A stretch of 5,911 nucleotides of DNA from Planktotalea sp. (GCA_024645145.1 JAHEGL010000331.1:1-5911); one strand, 5' to 3'. Numbered from the stretch's first letter, positions 1 through 5,637 are shown. Translations and numbers: made by a program. Notes: generated from the sequence alone by a model not told the origin.

Positions 1-6
1 GTCCAT
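1..6 (-). CDS. rplJ: Ribosomal protein L10, first two codons only (partial)
   Basis: The last six bases of the minus strand read ATG GAC, Met-Asp, which is how L10 commonly begins in Rhodobacterales. They lie 182 bases after the rplA stop, where rplJ follows in the conserved rplK-rplA-rplJ-rplL order. L10 is the stalk protein that anchors L7/L12 dimers on the large subunit. No strong Shine-Dalgarno is visible; a GGGA lies about 8 bases upstream. The assignment rests on gene order, the leader-like upstream region and two codons, so it is an inference. The rest of the gene is outside the window. Confidence 0.5.
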
Positions 7-145
7 AGTCAGGGTCCCGAGTTGATCGCCCGAGGTACTTAAATCCTCGAAAGTATCGTCTCGTTCCCCATCTCAGAAAGGAATTATGAGAAGTTGCCCT
101 CTCACCCTTCGTCTCGGACAGGACAGGGCCAAGTTCGCTGGCCCC
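7..145 (-). promoter_or_regulatory. Probable L10 leader: structured mRNA upstream of rplJ
   Basis: The rplA-rplJ interval is rich in inverted repeats when read on the minus strand. GGGCCA (144-139) pairs with TGGCCC (131-126). TCTCA (90-86) pairs with TGAGA (75-71). CGAGG (49-45) pairs with CCTCG (35-31). GTCCGAG (119-113) can close the domain by pairing, with one bulged G, with CTCGGGAC (21-14), eight bases before the rplJ ATG. GA-rich internal segments (for example GTCCGAGACGAAGGGTGA, 119-102) suit a kink-turn. In many bacteria an L10 leader here binds the L10-L12 complex and represses rplJL translation. The location fits; the family match is from memory and uncomputed. Positions 146-188 show nothing more. 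Confidence 0.55.
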
Positions 146-188
146 GCCATCAAGCAACACGACCCGAAGGACGCGTCACAAGAATTCT

Positions 189-887
189 TTACTCTTCGTT
201 TGCCGCAGCAACGTCTAGGCTTACGCCGGGGCCCATTGTCGAAGATACGCTGATCTTCTTCATGTAGGCACCTTTTGCACCGGATGGGCGCGCTTTTGCG
301 ACGGCACCGATGAAGGCTTTGACGTTCTCGACAAGCTTGACTTGATCGAAGGACGCTTTGCCAACGCCTGCGTGTACAACGCCAGCCTTCTCGGCTTTGA
401 ACTGAACTTCGCCGCCTTTGGCCGCTTTAACAGCTGCTTCAACGTCCATTGTCACTGTGCCGACTTTTGGGTTTGGCATCAGGTTACGTGGACCAAGCAC
501 CTTACCAAGACGACCTACAACAGGCATCATGTCAGGTGTTGCGATGCAGCGATCAAAGTCGATCTTGCCGCCCTGAACGATTTCCATCAGGTCTTCTGCA
601 CCGACGATGTCTGCGCCAGCCGCTTGTGCTTCTTCAGCTTTTGCGCCACGTGCAAATACTGCAACGCGCACGTCTTTGCCTGTGCCGTTTGGCAGGCCAA
701 TGACACCACGGACCATCTGATCCGCGTGACGTGGATCAACACCGAGAACCATTGCGATTTCGACAGTTTCGTCGAATTTCGCGCTAGCGTTTGCTTTAAC
801 CAATGCAACCGCATCTTCAATTGAAAGATTGCTTTTGCCGTCGAATGCCGCGCTTGCAGCGGCGAAACGCTTACCTTGCTTAGCCAT
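189..887 (-). CDS. rplA: 50S ribosomal protein L1
   Basis: L1 binds 23S rRNA helices 76-78, forms the mobile L1 stalk at the E site and helps release deacylated tRNA. In many bacteria it also represses translation of its own rplK-rplA mRNA. The 232-residue product has the usual length. The L1 signature lies at residues 123-145, including [18 protein letters not shown], and the conserved C-terminal segment [20 protein letters not shown] at 201-220. The start ATG overlaps the rplK stop by one base (TAATG), and a GAGG Shine-Dalgarno (895-898) sits inside the last rplK codons with 7 bases of spacing, so the two are translationally coupled. The stop is TAA. No internal defects are seen. It is followed by the rplJ leader with no obvious terminator, so transcription may continue into rplJ. 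Confidence 0.98.
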   Translation of the reverse strand: MAKQGKRFAAASAAFDGKSNLSIEDAVALVKANASAKFDETVEIAMVLGVDPRHADQMVRGVIGLPNGTGKDVRVAVFARGAKAEEAQAAGADIVGAEDLMEIVQGGKIDFDRCIATPDMMPVVGRLGKVLGPRNLMPNPKVGTVTMDVEAAVKAAKGGEVQFKAEKAGVVHAGVGKASFDQVKLVENVKAFIGAVAKARPSGAKGAYMKKISVSSTMGPGVSLDVAAANEE

Positions 888-1312
888 TACTTTACCTCGA
901 TGCCCATAGAACGGGCAGAGCCCAGAATAATCTGCATTGCCGCGTCAATATCGTTCGCGTTCAGATCTTTCATTTTCGCTTCTGCGATCTCTTTGACCTG
1001 AGCCACCGTGACAGTACCAACTGTCTCACGGCCAGGGAGCTTCGCGCCAGACTTCAGCTTTGCAGCTTTCTTCAGGAAGTAAGACGCTGGTGGCGTCTTG
1101 ATGTCCATCGAGAAGGACTTGTCCTGATAGTATGTGATGACTGTCGGGCATGGTGCGCCTGGCTCAAGGTCTGCTGTTTTCGCGTTAAACGCTTTACAGA
1201 ATTCCATGATGTTAATGCCGCGCTGACCCAATGCAGGGCCGACGGGTGGGGATGGGTTCGCTTGACCTGCAGGAACCTGCAGTTTCATCGTACCAGCTAG
1301 CTTCTTAGCCAT
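887..1312 (-). CDS. rplK: 50S ribosomal protein L11
   Basis: L11 binds the GTPase-associated region of 23S rRNA at the base of the L7/L12 stalk, contacts elongation and release factors, and is needed for the stringent response through RelA. The 141-residue product has normal length. The proline-rich N-terminal segment [20 protein letters not shown] covers residues 19-38, and the C-terminal rRNA-binding domain carries the L11 signature around 104-138 ([20 protein letters not shown], then ARSMGI). The ATG has a strong AGGAG Shine-Dalgarno (1321-1325) 8 bases upstream. It is the first gene of the rplK-rplA pair, separated from the OmpA-like gene upstream by a terminator hairpin and a structured leader, so it probably starts a transcription unit. 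Nothing unusual in the protein. Confidence 0.98.
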   Translation of the reverse strand: MAKKLAGTMKLQVPAGQANPSPPVGPALGQRGINIMEFCKAFNAKTADLEPGAPCPTVITYYQDKSFSMDIKTPPASYFLKKAAKLKSGAKLPGRETVGTVTVAQVKEIAEAKMKDLNANDIDAAMQIILGSARSMGIEVK

Positions 1313-1440
1313 GTGGCTTTCTCCTATTCAACTCCGCGGAAACGCGTTTCCGAAGATACTGTCGCCGTGGTCTGGTTTGGCCATCGCGATGGCCGTGCCT
1401 CCCACGGAAAAAAGGACAGACCAAAAGTCATGCCCATGTG
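1313..1440 (-). promoter_or_regulatory. Structured 5' leader of rplK-rplA, possible L1 autoregulation site
   Basis: Between a candidate promoter and rplK the minus strand carries several inverted repeats. GGCCATCGCGATGGCC (1379-1394) and CGGAAACGCGTTTCCG (1337-1352) are perfect 16-base palindromes that can fold as 6-bp stems with a CGCG loop. TGGTCTG (1423-1417) can pair with CAGACCA (1374-1368), enclosing the first palindrome. CCGTGG (1407-1402) can instead pair with CCACGG (1370-1365); the two pairings share positions 1368-1370, so they exclude each other. The second palindrome ends 12 bases before the AGGAG. It is known that L1 represses the L11 operon by binding its leader in E. coli and some other groups. 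That this leader does so is inference from position; no L1-type internal loop was identified. Confidence 0.45.
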
Positions 1441-1447
1441 CCTCTGG

Positions 1448-1476
1448 CGCATAGTCCGAATCTAGAATAAGTGCAA
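1448..1476 (-). promoter_or_regulatory. Candidate promoter for rplK-rplA
   Basis: On the minus strand TTGCAC (1476-1471) is followed after 17 bases by TATGCG (1453-1448). The -35 fits the TTG-rich alphaproteobacterial pattern and the spacing is ideal, but the -10 matches only TAT. The predicted start near 1441 would give a leader of about 128 bases that contains the inverted repeats before rplK. Judged by eye only. Confidence 0.35.
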
Positions 1477-1540
1477 ATGATATTTTGAACGCCGTGCAGA
1501 AAAGCAGTTCGAGCCTTGGCAGGTGCAAACCATAGAAAAT

Positions 1541-1574
1541 GCCCCCGTTCAATCTCTCACGATCAAACAGGGGC
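1541..1574 (-). terminator. Terminator-like hairpin after the OmpA-family gene
   Basis: GCCCC (1541-1545) pairs with GGGGC (1570-1574), GTT (1547-1549) with AAC (1566-1568), and ATC (1552-1554) with GAT (1561-1563), giving 11 of 14 pairs around a 6-base loop. On the minus strand the stem is followed by ATTTTCT, and on the plus strand by TTTGTAAGATTTTTTA, so it could act in both directions. It lies 33 bases beyond the OmpA-family stop and insulates rplK from it. The short T stretch on the minus side makes its strength uncertain. Confidence 0.6.
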
Positions 1575-1606
1575 TTTGTAAGATTTTTTAATTGGTCAGC
1601 GCTGGC

Positions 1607-2803
1607 TCAATCAAGGATCACATCGAAATCCAAACGGCTGCCACTCAGCTCATCTGTCGCCATTGAACGTGAGGGCGCGGCCATGATGATCTGGCCTGCA
1701 TCAATCCCCTGCCCGACCAACATCGCCATCAAGGCTTTGGCGCGCAAACGACCTGTCGCTGGGTTTTTACCGATACGGCGATCATCAGAGTGCTGACCGA
1801 TCACACGAAGACGTGCATTTGGGCAATCCATCGCCATGCTCGCGAATAAGAGCGCTTGCGACACGTCGTCTTAAGATGCGGCGACGGAGCGTGGCGAATA
1901 GAAGATTTGAGCGTTGGAAATTGCGCTCTTCAGCTCTGTCACGCAGCTTGAAGACGCCCAAGCCGCAGGTGTGGCTTTGAAAGTTTGTGCGGTCTGATTG
2001 GTCTCGACGACAACAAACTCAACGCGCCGGTCGTAATATGCGTCACCTCTTGGTCCGGTGACAACTGATGGGCGCTTGCTGCCAAGACCTTCAGCGATGA
2101 AAATGTCAGTATCCATACCTCTCGCTCCAAGACGGTGAATAACTTGTTCCGCACGCTGCTTGCTCAAACGCAGGTTCACCGCAGGATCGCCTGAAGGATC
2201 GGAGTGCCCCTCAACAATGATTTGAACCCCTGCACAGTCGCCTGCCAAATCTGCGATCAAGCGGGCTTGTGCGAGCCCCCCTTCGTCAAGCGTGAGACCA
2301 CCTGCGGGGAAATAAACGCGCGCTTGCTCCGTCAAGGAGCGCAGATCGGAAACGCAGCTCTCTTGTGCAATCAACTTGGCTTGAGCATTCGCGAAGAATG
2401 ATGCTGCCTCTTCGCTCTATTGTAAGGATGCGACTTGGACTGCAGGTTTTGTAGGTTCAACAACTGGCGCGACTGGAGCCTGCACCACAGGTGCTACGAA
2501 GGGTTCAGGCGCGGGTGCCGCCGCTGGCTGCAGCACTTGCAAGGATGAATCTGTCACAACACTTAAACGCGTCACAACATCTGCATCATCGACTTGATCT
2601 TGCTGTGTCGGCTGAAAGATTCCCGATGCTACGCGCGGAGCCGCTTGGGCTTGTGCGTTAATGTCATACGCAACCTGCGCGGGCGCTTGCGTGACCTGCT
2701 CTGTAGATCCAGAGCGATCAAAAAAACCTGTAGACGCCGCGAAAACAATCGCTGCCGTGGGTGCAACCCATGGCAAATGGCTCCTCAACAAAGAAATGAA
2801 CAT
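1607..2803 (-). pseudogene. OmpA-family protein with two tandem OmpA-like domains, interrupted by TAG and TAA
   Basis: One frame runs from ATG at 2803 (GGGGGA Shine-Dalgarno, 5 bases spacing) to TGA at 1607-1609, broken by TAG at 2417-2419 and TAA at 1871-1873 with no frame change. It would encode 398 codons including both stops. Residues 1-30 hold a hydrophobic N-terminal signal or anchor, and about 90-128 a Pro/Ala/Val-rich linker. The first OmpA-like peptidoglycan-binding domain spans about 145-285, with GHSD at 199-202, then N and LSKQRA. A second copy spans about 290-395 (HSD, GRLRAKA). Each copy carries a Cys pair (CVSDLRSL / CVTELKSA). Such proteins tether envelope structures to peptidoglycan. 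No Shine-Dalgarno precedes possible restarts after either stop, so only a 128-residue stub lacking the binding domains is expected. Recent decay, readthrough and base-call errors are all possible. Confidence 0.75.
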
Positions 2804-2838
2804 AGTAATCCCCCAAATGTATTCGCGGCTTTGCAGCT

Positions 2839-2881
2839 TGCCGCTGTATGTTGTGCTCATATTAAAAAGCAGCGGCACAAC
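2839..2881 (-). promoter_or_regulatory. Overlapping inverted repeats upstream of the OmpA-family gene
   Basis: Read on the minus strand, GTTGTGC (2881-2875) matches GCACAAC (2856-2850), and TGCCGCTG (2877-2870) matches CAGCGGCA (2846-2839). The two 5' arms share three bases and the pairings cross, so they are mutually exclusive folds or a tight pseudoknot. The downstream arm ends 24 bases before the GGGGGA ribosome binding site. If transcribed they would form a switchable leader; as DNA they could be an operator. No convincing promoter was seen in 2882-2997, so neither role is established. Confidence 0.35.
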
Positions 2882-2997
2882 TGGTGGCGGCATCAACATC
2901 TCAGAGGTAGAAAGATACGCTTTTTACGCGATTTGATTCACTTCATTGGCGAGGTGAGTCTTTTATGTTGCACTTTGAACCATTATCGAGGCGAAAA

Positions 2998-3014
2998 GGG
3001 CTTATTTTAAGCCC
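2998..3014 (-). terminator. Second, weaker terminator-like hairpin after nusG
   Basis: GGGCTTA (2998-3004) and TAAGCCC (3008-3014) form a 7-bp stem with a 3-base loop. On the minus strand it is followed by TTTT. It lies just beyond the stronger hairpin at 3022-3052 and could serve as a backup stop for nusG transcripts. Confidence 0.45.
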
Positions 3015-3021
3015 AAAACGC

Positions 3022-3052
3022 AAAAAGCGCACCGTAGTGAGCGGCGCGCTTT
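3022..3052 (-). terminator. Intrinsic terminator of nusG
   Basis: AAAGCGC (3024-3030) pairs with GCGCTTT (3046-3052). After an A/C mismatch, CCG (3032-3034) pairs with CGG (3042-3044), leaving a 7-base loop. On the minus strand the stem runs into TTTTT. It lies 25 bases beyond the nusG stop, so nusG is expected to end here rather than extend into the OmpA-family gene. Confidence 0.8.
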
Positions 3053-3077
3053 CTAAATGTCTCAGACTTAATTTGGC

Positions 3078-3611
3078 TTAGCTTTGCTTCGTCACCTGAG
3101 TGTATTCCAGCTCAACCGGTGTTTCACGACCAAAGATAGAGACCGTCACCTTCAGGCGCTGGTTCTCATCGTCGACTTCTTCAACCATACCGTCGAAATC
3201 TTCAAACGGACCATCGTTGACCTTAACCTTCTCGCCAACTTCAAAGTGGATGATGTTGCGCGGTGCTTCCTCGCCCTCAGCAACACGGCCCAAGATCGCA
3301 TCAACTTCGGCATCACGCATTGGCATTGGACGGCCTTGTGGACCCAGGAAACCTGTGACGCGGTTGATCGAGTTGATCAGGTGGTACCCTTGGTCAGACA
3401 TTTCCATGCGTACCAAAACGTAGCCCGGCATAAAGCGACGCTCGGAGGTTACTTTCTTACCGCGACGGACTTCGATGACTTCTTCTGTCGGGACAAGCAC
3501 CTCTTCGATGTCGTCCTCAAGGCCGTTCTCAATGGTTGACGTTCTGATTTGCTCAGCGATCTTTTTCTCAAAGTTCGAAAGAACGCTTACCGAATACCAA
3601 CGCTTTGCCAT
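3078..3611 (-). CDS. nusG: Transcription termination/antitermination protein NusG
   Basis: NusG binds the RNA polymerase clamp, suppresses pausing, assists Rho, and can contact S10 to link transcription and translation. The 177-residue product has the usual bacterial length. The N-terminal NGN domain covers about residues 4-110, with KRWYSV at 3-8, PGYVLV at 62-67 and VTGFLG at 85-90. The C-terminal KOW domain covers about 123-175, with the basic-hydrophobic core [19 protein letters not shown] at 123-141. The ATG is preceded by AAGGA (3622-3626) with a rather long 10-base spacing. It lies downstream of secE as in most bacteria, but a terminator and about 220 bases separate them, so it probably has its own promoter. 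It is intact and ends in TAA. Confidence 0.98.
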   Translation of the reverse strand: MAKRWYSVSVLSNFEKKIAEQIRTSTIENGLEDDIEEVLVPTEEVIEVRRGKKVTSERRFMPGYVLVRMEMSDQGYHLINSINRVTGFLGPQGRPMPMRDAEVDAILGRVAEGEEAPRNIIHFEVGEKVKVNDGPFEDFDGMVEEVDDENQRLKVTVSIFGRETPVELEYTQVTKQS

Positions 3612-3753
3612 CTGACACTTATCCTTGTCTGAACCCTAGAGGGTCACATTAATCTGTTTTGCACCACACAGCATAGCGCAGTGCGGCGATCTTCCAGACA
3701 AAATGCGTGTGCCGTTCGAATCTGAAGAGCTGTCATTTTGGGAAGATAGCAGC

Positions 3754-3795
3754 GCAATACCCTTGCCGTGCGCGCAATTCAAGGGCTGCTGTCAA
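3754..3795 (-). promoter_or_regulatory. Candidate promoter region for nusG
   Basis: On the minus strand a perfect TTGACA (3795-3790) lies just after the secE terminator, but no good -10 stands 16-18 bases downstream of it. A second pair, TTGAAT (3782-3777) and TATTGC (3759-3754), has exactly 17 bases between its elements and is the better fit. Either would leave a nusG leader of about 130-150 bases, in which I see no further strong structure. Confidence 0.35.
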
Positions 3796-3801
3796 TTTTC
3801 G

Positions 3802-3835
3802 AAAAAGCGCTCTCGATGCGCAATCCGTAGCGCTT
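3802..3835 (-). terminator. Intrinsic terminator overlapping the secE stop codon
   Basis: On the minus strand AAGCGCT (3835-3829), which contains the last two bases of the secE TAA, pairs with AGCGCTT (3811-3805). It is followed by TTT, giving TTTTT with the stem end. The 17-base loop can partly close through CGGAT and ATCG. It should separate secE from nusG transcription, fully or partly. Confidence 0.65.
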
Positions 3836-4034
3836 AAGAGCCGAAGAAGCCCAAAACGCTGGTAAGGCCAAAGCGAATAATGATGTCAATGATCGCGAAG
3901 AACACAGCCGTTAAAGCAGCCATGATAAACACCATAATCGTTGTCAGCATGACTTCACGGCGCGTCGGCCAAACAACTTTGGCAACTTCAGAGCGGACTT
4001 GCTGAACGTACTGGAGCGGGTTGGTTATGGCCAT
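3834..4034 (-). CDS. secE: Preprotein translocase subunit SecE
   Basis: SecE is the essential clamp subunit of the SecYEG channel in the inner membrane. The chosen start gives 66 residues beginning MAITNPLQYVQQVRSEV, typical of the short single-helix SecE of alphaproteobacteria. The conserved amphipathic segment VVWPTRREV lies at residues 20-28 and one transmembrane helix at about 31-54. The frame is open upstream to 4139, but the extra residues (rich in Arg and Lys, without Sec features) are not family-like, so the internal ATG at 4034 is preferred. Its Shine-Dalgarno is poor (GAAAGA about 8 bases upstream), and an alternative ATG four residues earlier encodes MKDTK. A terminator overlaps the stop codon. 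In many relatives tRNA-Trp lies immediately upstream; here a plus-strand module intervenes. Confidence 0.95.
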   Translation of the reverse strand: MAITNPLQYVQQVRSEVAKVVWPTRREVMLTTIMVFIMAALTAVFFAIIDIIIRFGLTSVLGFFGS

Positions 4035-4065
4035 TTTGGTGTCTTTCATCAAACGCGTTGACAGC

Positions 4066-4094
4066 CACATACGCGCAGAGTGCGGCGGTTTCAA
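4066..4094 (-). promoter_or_regulatory. Candidate promoter for secE
   Basis: On the minus strand TTGAAA (4094-4089) and TATGTG (4071-4066) are separated by 17 bases. The -35 matches five of six consensus bases; the -10 is weak, like that proposed for rplK. The start would fall near 4059, giving a leader of about 25 bases before the chosen secE ATG, which also supports the short form of SecE. Confidence 0.45.
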
Positions 4095-4165
4095 GACAGG
4101 TTTACGCTGCAAATCGGTGATCTGGACGATAGTCACCAAGAGGTGACAGCTGCACAGCTCACAAA

Positions 4166-4194
4166 TTGAAAGCCATTCGATTTCATCTTATCCT
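4166..4194 (+). promoter_or_regulatory. Candidate promoter for the plus-strand membrane/zinc-ribbon genes
   Basis: TTGAAA (4166-4171) and TATCCT (4189-4194) are separated by exactly 17 bases, with five and four consensus matches, the best promoter-like pair in the window. Transcription would start near 4201, about 43 bases before the proposed TTG start. It is divergent from the secE promoter, with the two -35 elements about 70 bases apart. Confidence 0.5.
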
Positions 4195-4243
4195 TGCGTT
4201 GATCTTGGCTAACCGCAGCTTTCGCGGGGAAAGAACATAACAC

Positions 4244-4561
4244 TTGGACGCGCTCACACATATTGCTCCGCTTATCGCTTTGGTTGTGCTGATCTGTGCA
4301 GCGACAAGCCTTGGGACTGTGCCGATCAAAAAATTCATTCAGGTTCAGGAAGCCAAGCACGAGCTTAAACACGGATCACCGGGCTTTTTTAGAACGCTGT
4401 CAGGTTGGATCATCATCGCGCTCTGGCTTGCTGCAATTTGGTTCATCGCGAGCATTATCGGGGACTGGTGGGCATTTGGCGATCTGGGAAGCGCGATTGC
4501 GCGCTCGTTTGCGCGCTTAGAAATATTGCGTCACATACTTTCGGCGCTCGGCGATGGATAA
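4244..4561 (+). CDS. Small two-helix inner-membrane protein of unknown function
   Basis: I do not recognise this 105-residue protein. It has two hydrophobic segments, about residues 7-27 (IAPLIALVVLICAATSLGTV) and 53-74 (SGWIIIALWLAAIWFIASII). They are joined by a charged loop containing KKFIQVQEAKHELKHG, and an amphipathic tail follows. The first usable start is TTG at 4244, because an in-frame TAA lies at 4238-4240; the nearest Shine-Dalgarno, GGGGA (4226-4230), is 13 bases away, so the start is uncertain. Its end overlaps the next gene by eight bases (ATGGATAA), which suggests coupled translation and a joint role with the zinc-ribbon membrane protein. Both probably sit in the inner membrane. 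That the frame is real is supported by its coding-like composition, the overlap and the promoter upstream. Confidence 0.7.
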   Translation: MDALTHIAPLIALVVLICAATSLGTVPIKKFIQVQEAKHELKHGSPGFFRTLSGWIIIALWLAAIWFIASIIGDWWAFGDLGSAIARSFARLEILRHILSALGDG

Positions 4562-5372
4562 AGTCGCGCCAATCGCGCAACGGGATTTGCTCTGCGCCAG
4601 CTGCGGCGGTCAGTGTGTCTTTACACCAACGACCGGCACGCTGACGTGCTTTAGCTGCACGACGGCGCATGAGATTGTCATTGATCCAAATGCAGATCCG
4701 GCTGAAGAGCAGCACTATCACCCTGACCAGCCCCACACAGAGCAGCCAGAATTTAAAATTGACCGACAATTCCAATGCGAAACCTGCGCAGGGGCGGTCT
4801 TGTTTCATGGGCATTCGATTTCTGAGAACTGTCCTTACTGCAACGGTGCTTTGGTCGCAAAAAACAGTCATGAAAGCTATGCGATCCTTGGTATGATTCC
4901 GTTTTCCATTAGCGAAGAAACATCGCAACACAACGCGCAAGACTGGGTAGCGCGACGCTGGGCCGCGCCCTCGGATCTTGGGGATGTCGTGGCGACCTCA
5001 CGTGTTGCAGGGCTTCATGTGCCGTTTTGGACCTTCGATAGCTTGGAGGATATGGATTACACAGTCTGGTACAAGGTCAAAAGCGGCGACAGAACTGTGA
5101 CGCGCTCCAAAGCGGGCACGATGAAGACTGCATTTGATGATCTGCTCATGCCCGCCTCGCACCATGTAACACCGCTTATTCGCGATGGGATTTTGCATAA
5201 ATTTGACTCAGATGAGCTGCGCCCATTTGAGCCCGCGTATCTTGCAGGATTTGCCGCTGAGCGACATCATCCAAGCGTGCGCGAGGGGCTATCGCACAAT
5301 GCGCCTGACAAAGCCCTCTTGCTGCGCAATCGAATTAAAGCGCATTCCGGCAAGAAACGCATTTTGACGTGA
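4554..5372 (+). CDS. TFIIB-type zinc-ribbon protein, N-terminal part, truncated by frameshift
   Basis: The 272-residue product carries two zinc ribbons: C14-x2-C17...C32-x2-C35 and C75-x2-C78...C93-x2-C96. A conserved region follows, with W131...W136-AAP and GLHVPFWTFD at 153-162. This matches a family of roughly 350-residue alphaproteobacterial zinc-ribbon membrane proteins, often misleadingly labelled as primosomal protein N' or helicase-like although no helicase motifs are present. Their function is unknown to me. The frame ends at TGA 5370-5372, just where the family continues; the missing C-terminus lies in the -1 frame (next entry). The last residues, about KRILT, are therefore probably not native. 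A one-base loss in the A run at 5355-5357 would explain this. The gene overlaps the upstream membrane-protein gene by eight bases and has no clear Shine-Dalgarno, so translation is likely coupled. Confidence 0.8.
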   Translation: MDKVAPIAQRDLLCASCGGQCVFTPTTGTLTCFSCTTAHEIVIDPNADPAEEQHYHPDQPHTEQPEFKIDRQFQCETCAGAVLFHGHSISENCPYCNGALVAKNSHESYAILGMIPFSISEETSQHNAQDWVARRWAAPSDLGDVVATSRVAGLHVPFWTFDSLEDMDYTVWYKVKSGDRTVTRSKAGTMKTAFDDLLMPASHHVTPLIRDGILHKFDSDELRPFEPAYLAGFAAERHHPSVREGLSHNAPDKALLLRNRIKAHSGKKRILT

Positions 5373-5602
5373 GCGATAAAACTGACACGACCGGAATCAA
5401 GTATCGCCGCATCCTGCTGCCAGTTTGGATTTTACATTACGAATACAACGGCAAGCAGATGAAAGTTGCGACCTGTGGGCTCCATGGGCGCACATTTGGT
5501 GAACGCCCTTTTTCGAGACCCAAACTACTGGCCTTTGCAGCCGTTGCCGCAACGGCCGCAGCCGCATCCGGGTTCTTTTGGGGGGCCGCAGGTATCTACT
5601 GA
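5369..5602 (+). pseudogene. C-terminal fragment of the zinc-ribbon membrane protein, in the -1 frame
   Basis: This frame gives 77 residues from GTG at 5369, but family-like sequence begins slightly earlier (THFDVSDKTDTTGIKYRRIL from about 5357). It includes the conserved ILLPVWILHYEYNGK segment, a GRTFGERPFS motif, and one C-terminal transmembrane helix (about residues 52-72: KLLAFAAVAATAAAASGFFW). Joined to the preceding 272-residue part it makes about 345 residues, the expected family length. Restoring one A to the AAA at 5355-5357 would fuse the frames as ...SGKKTHFDVSDK. GTG overlaps the upstream TGA as GTGA, so reinitiation could in principle make a separate small membrane protein, but no ribosome binding site is evident. 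I favour a frameshifted gene or a sequencing indel over two natural genes. Confidence 0.7.
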
Positions 5603-5626
5603 GGGCCCTTAGCGCTTTATTTTTTG
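5581..5626 (+). terminator. Weak terminator candidate after the zinc-ribbon gene
   Basis: GGGCC (5583-5587) pairs with GGCCC (5604-5608), extendable by two G-T pairs, with a 16-base loop that contains the stop codon. A T-rich run (TTTATTTTTT, 5617-5626) follows after a gap of eight bases. The gap makes it a poor match to a classical terminator. It lies in the short convergent space between this gene and tRNA-Trp. Confidence 0.3.
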
Positions 5627-5637
5627 GAAGGTGGCTT

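Noticed and set aside
342..824. 160-codon plus-strand open frame opposite rplA
   Set aside because: It lies fully antisense to L1, has low-complexity Cys/His/Phe-rich content typical of antisense translation, and lacks a ribosome binding site.
1607..1864. Independent 85-residue protein starting at GTG 1864
   Set aside because: It begins in the middle of an OmpA-like domain with no Shine-Dalgarno and is in frame with the sequence before the TAA, so it is the tail of the interrupted gene.
1607..2803. Genetic-code change making TAA or TAG a sense codon
   Set aside because: TAA terminates rplA, rplK, secE and nusG at family-appropriate lengths; TAG alone cannot be excluded from this window, but one case is not evidence.
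2804..2899. Longer N-terminus for the OmpA-family protein (start at 2899)
   Set aside because: The ATG at 2803 has a strong GGGGGA site and leads directly into a hydrophobic signal-like segment; the extension overlaps inverted repeats and looks non-coding.
3084..3539. 151-codon plus-strand open frame opposite nusG
   Set aside because: It is a shadow of the conserved NusG gene with no recognisable domain or start signal.
4035..4139. N-terminally extended SecE (101 residues)
   Set aside because: The extension does not resemble SecE and contains the best promoter-like sequence; the 66-residue form starting MAITNP fits the family.
4455..4940. 161-codon minus-strand open frame opposite the zinc-ribbon gene
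   Set aside because: The opposite strand has two conserved zinc ribbons and a coherent gene overlap; this frame shows no family features.
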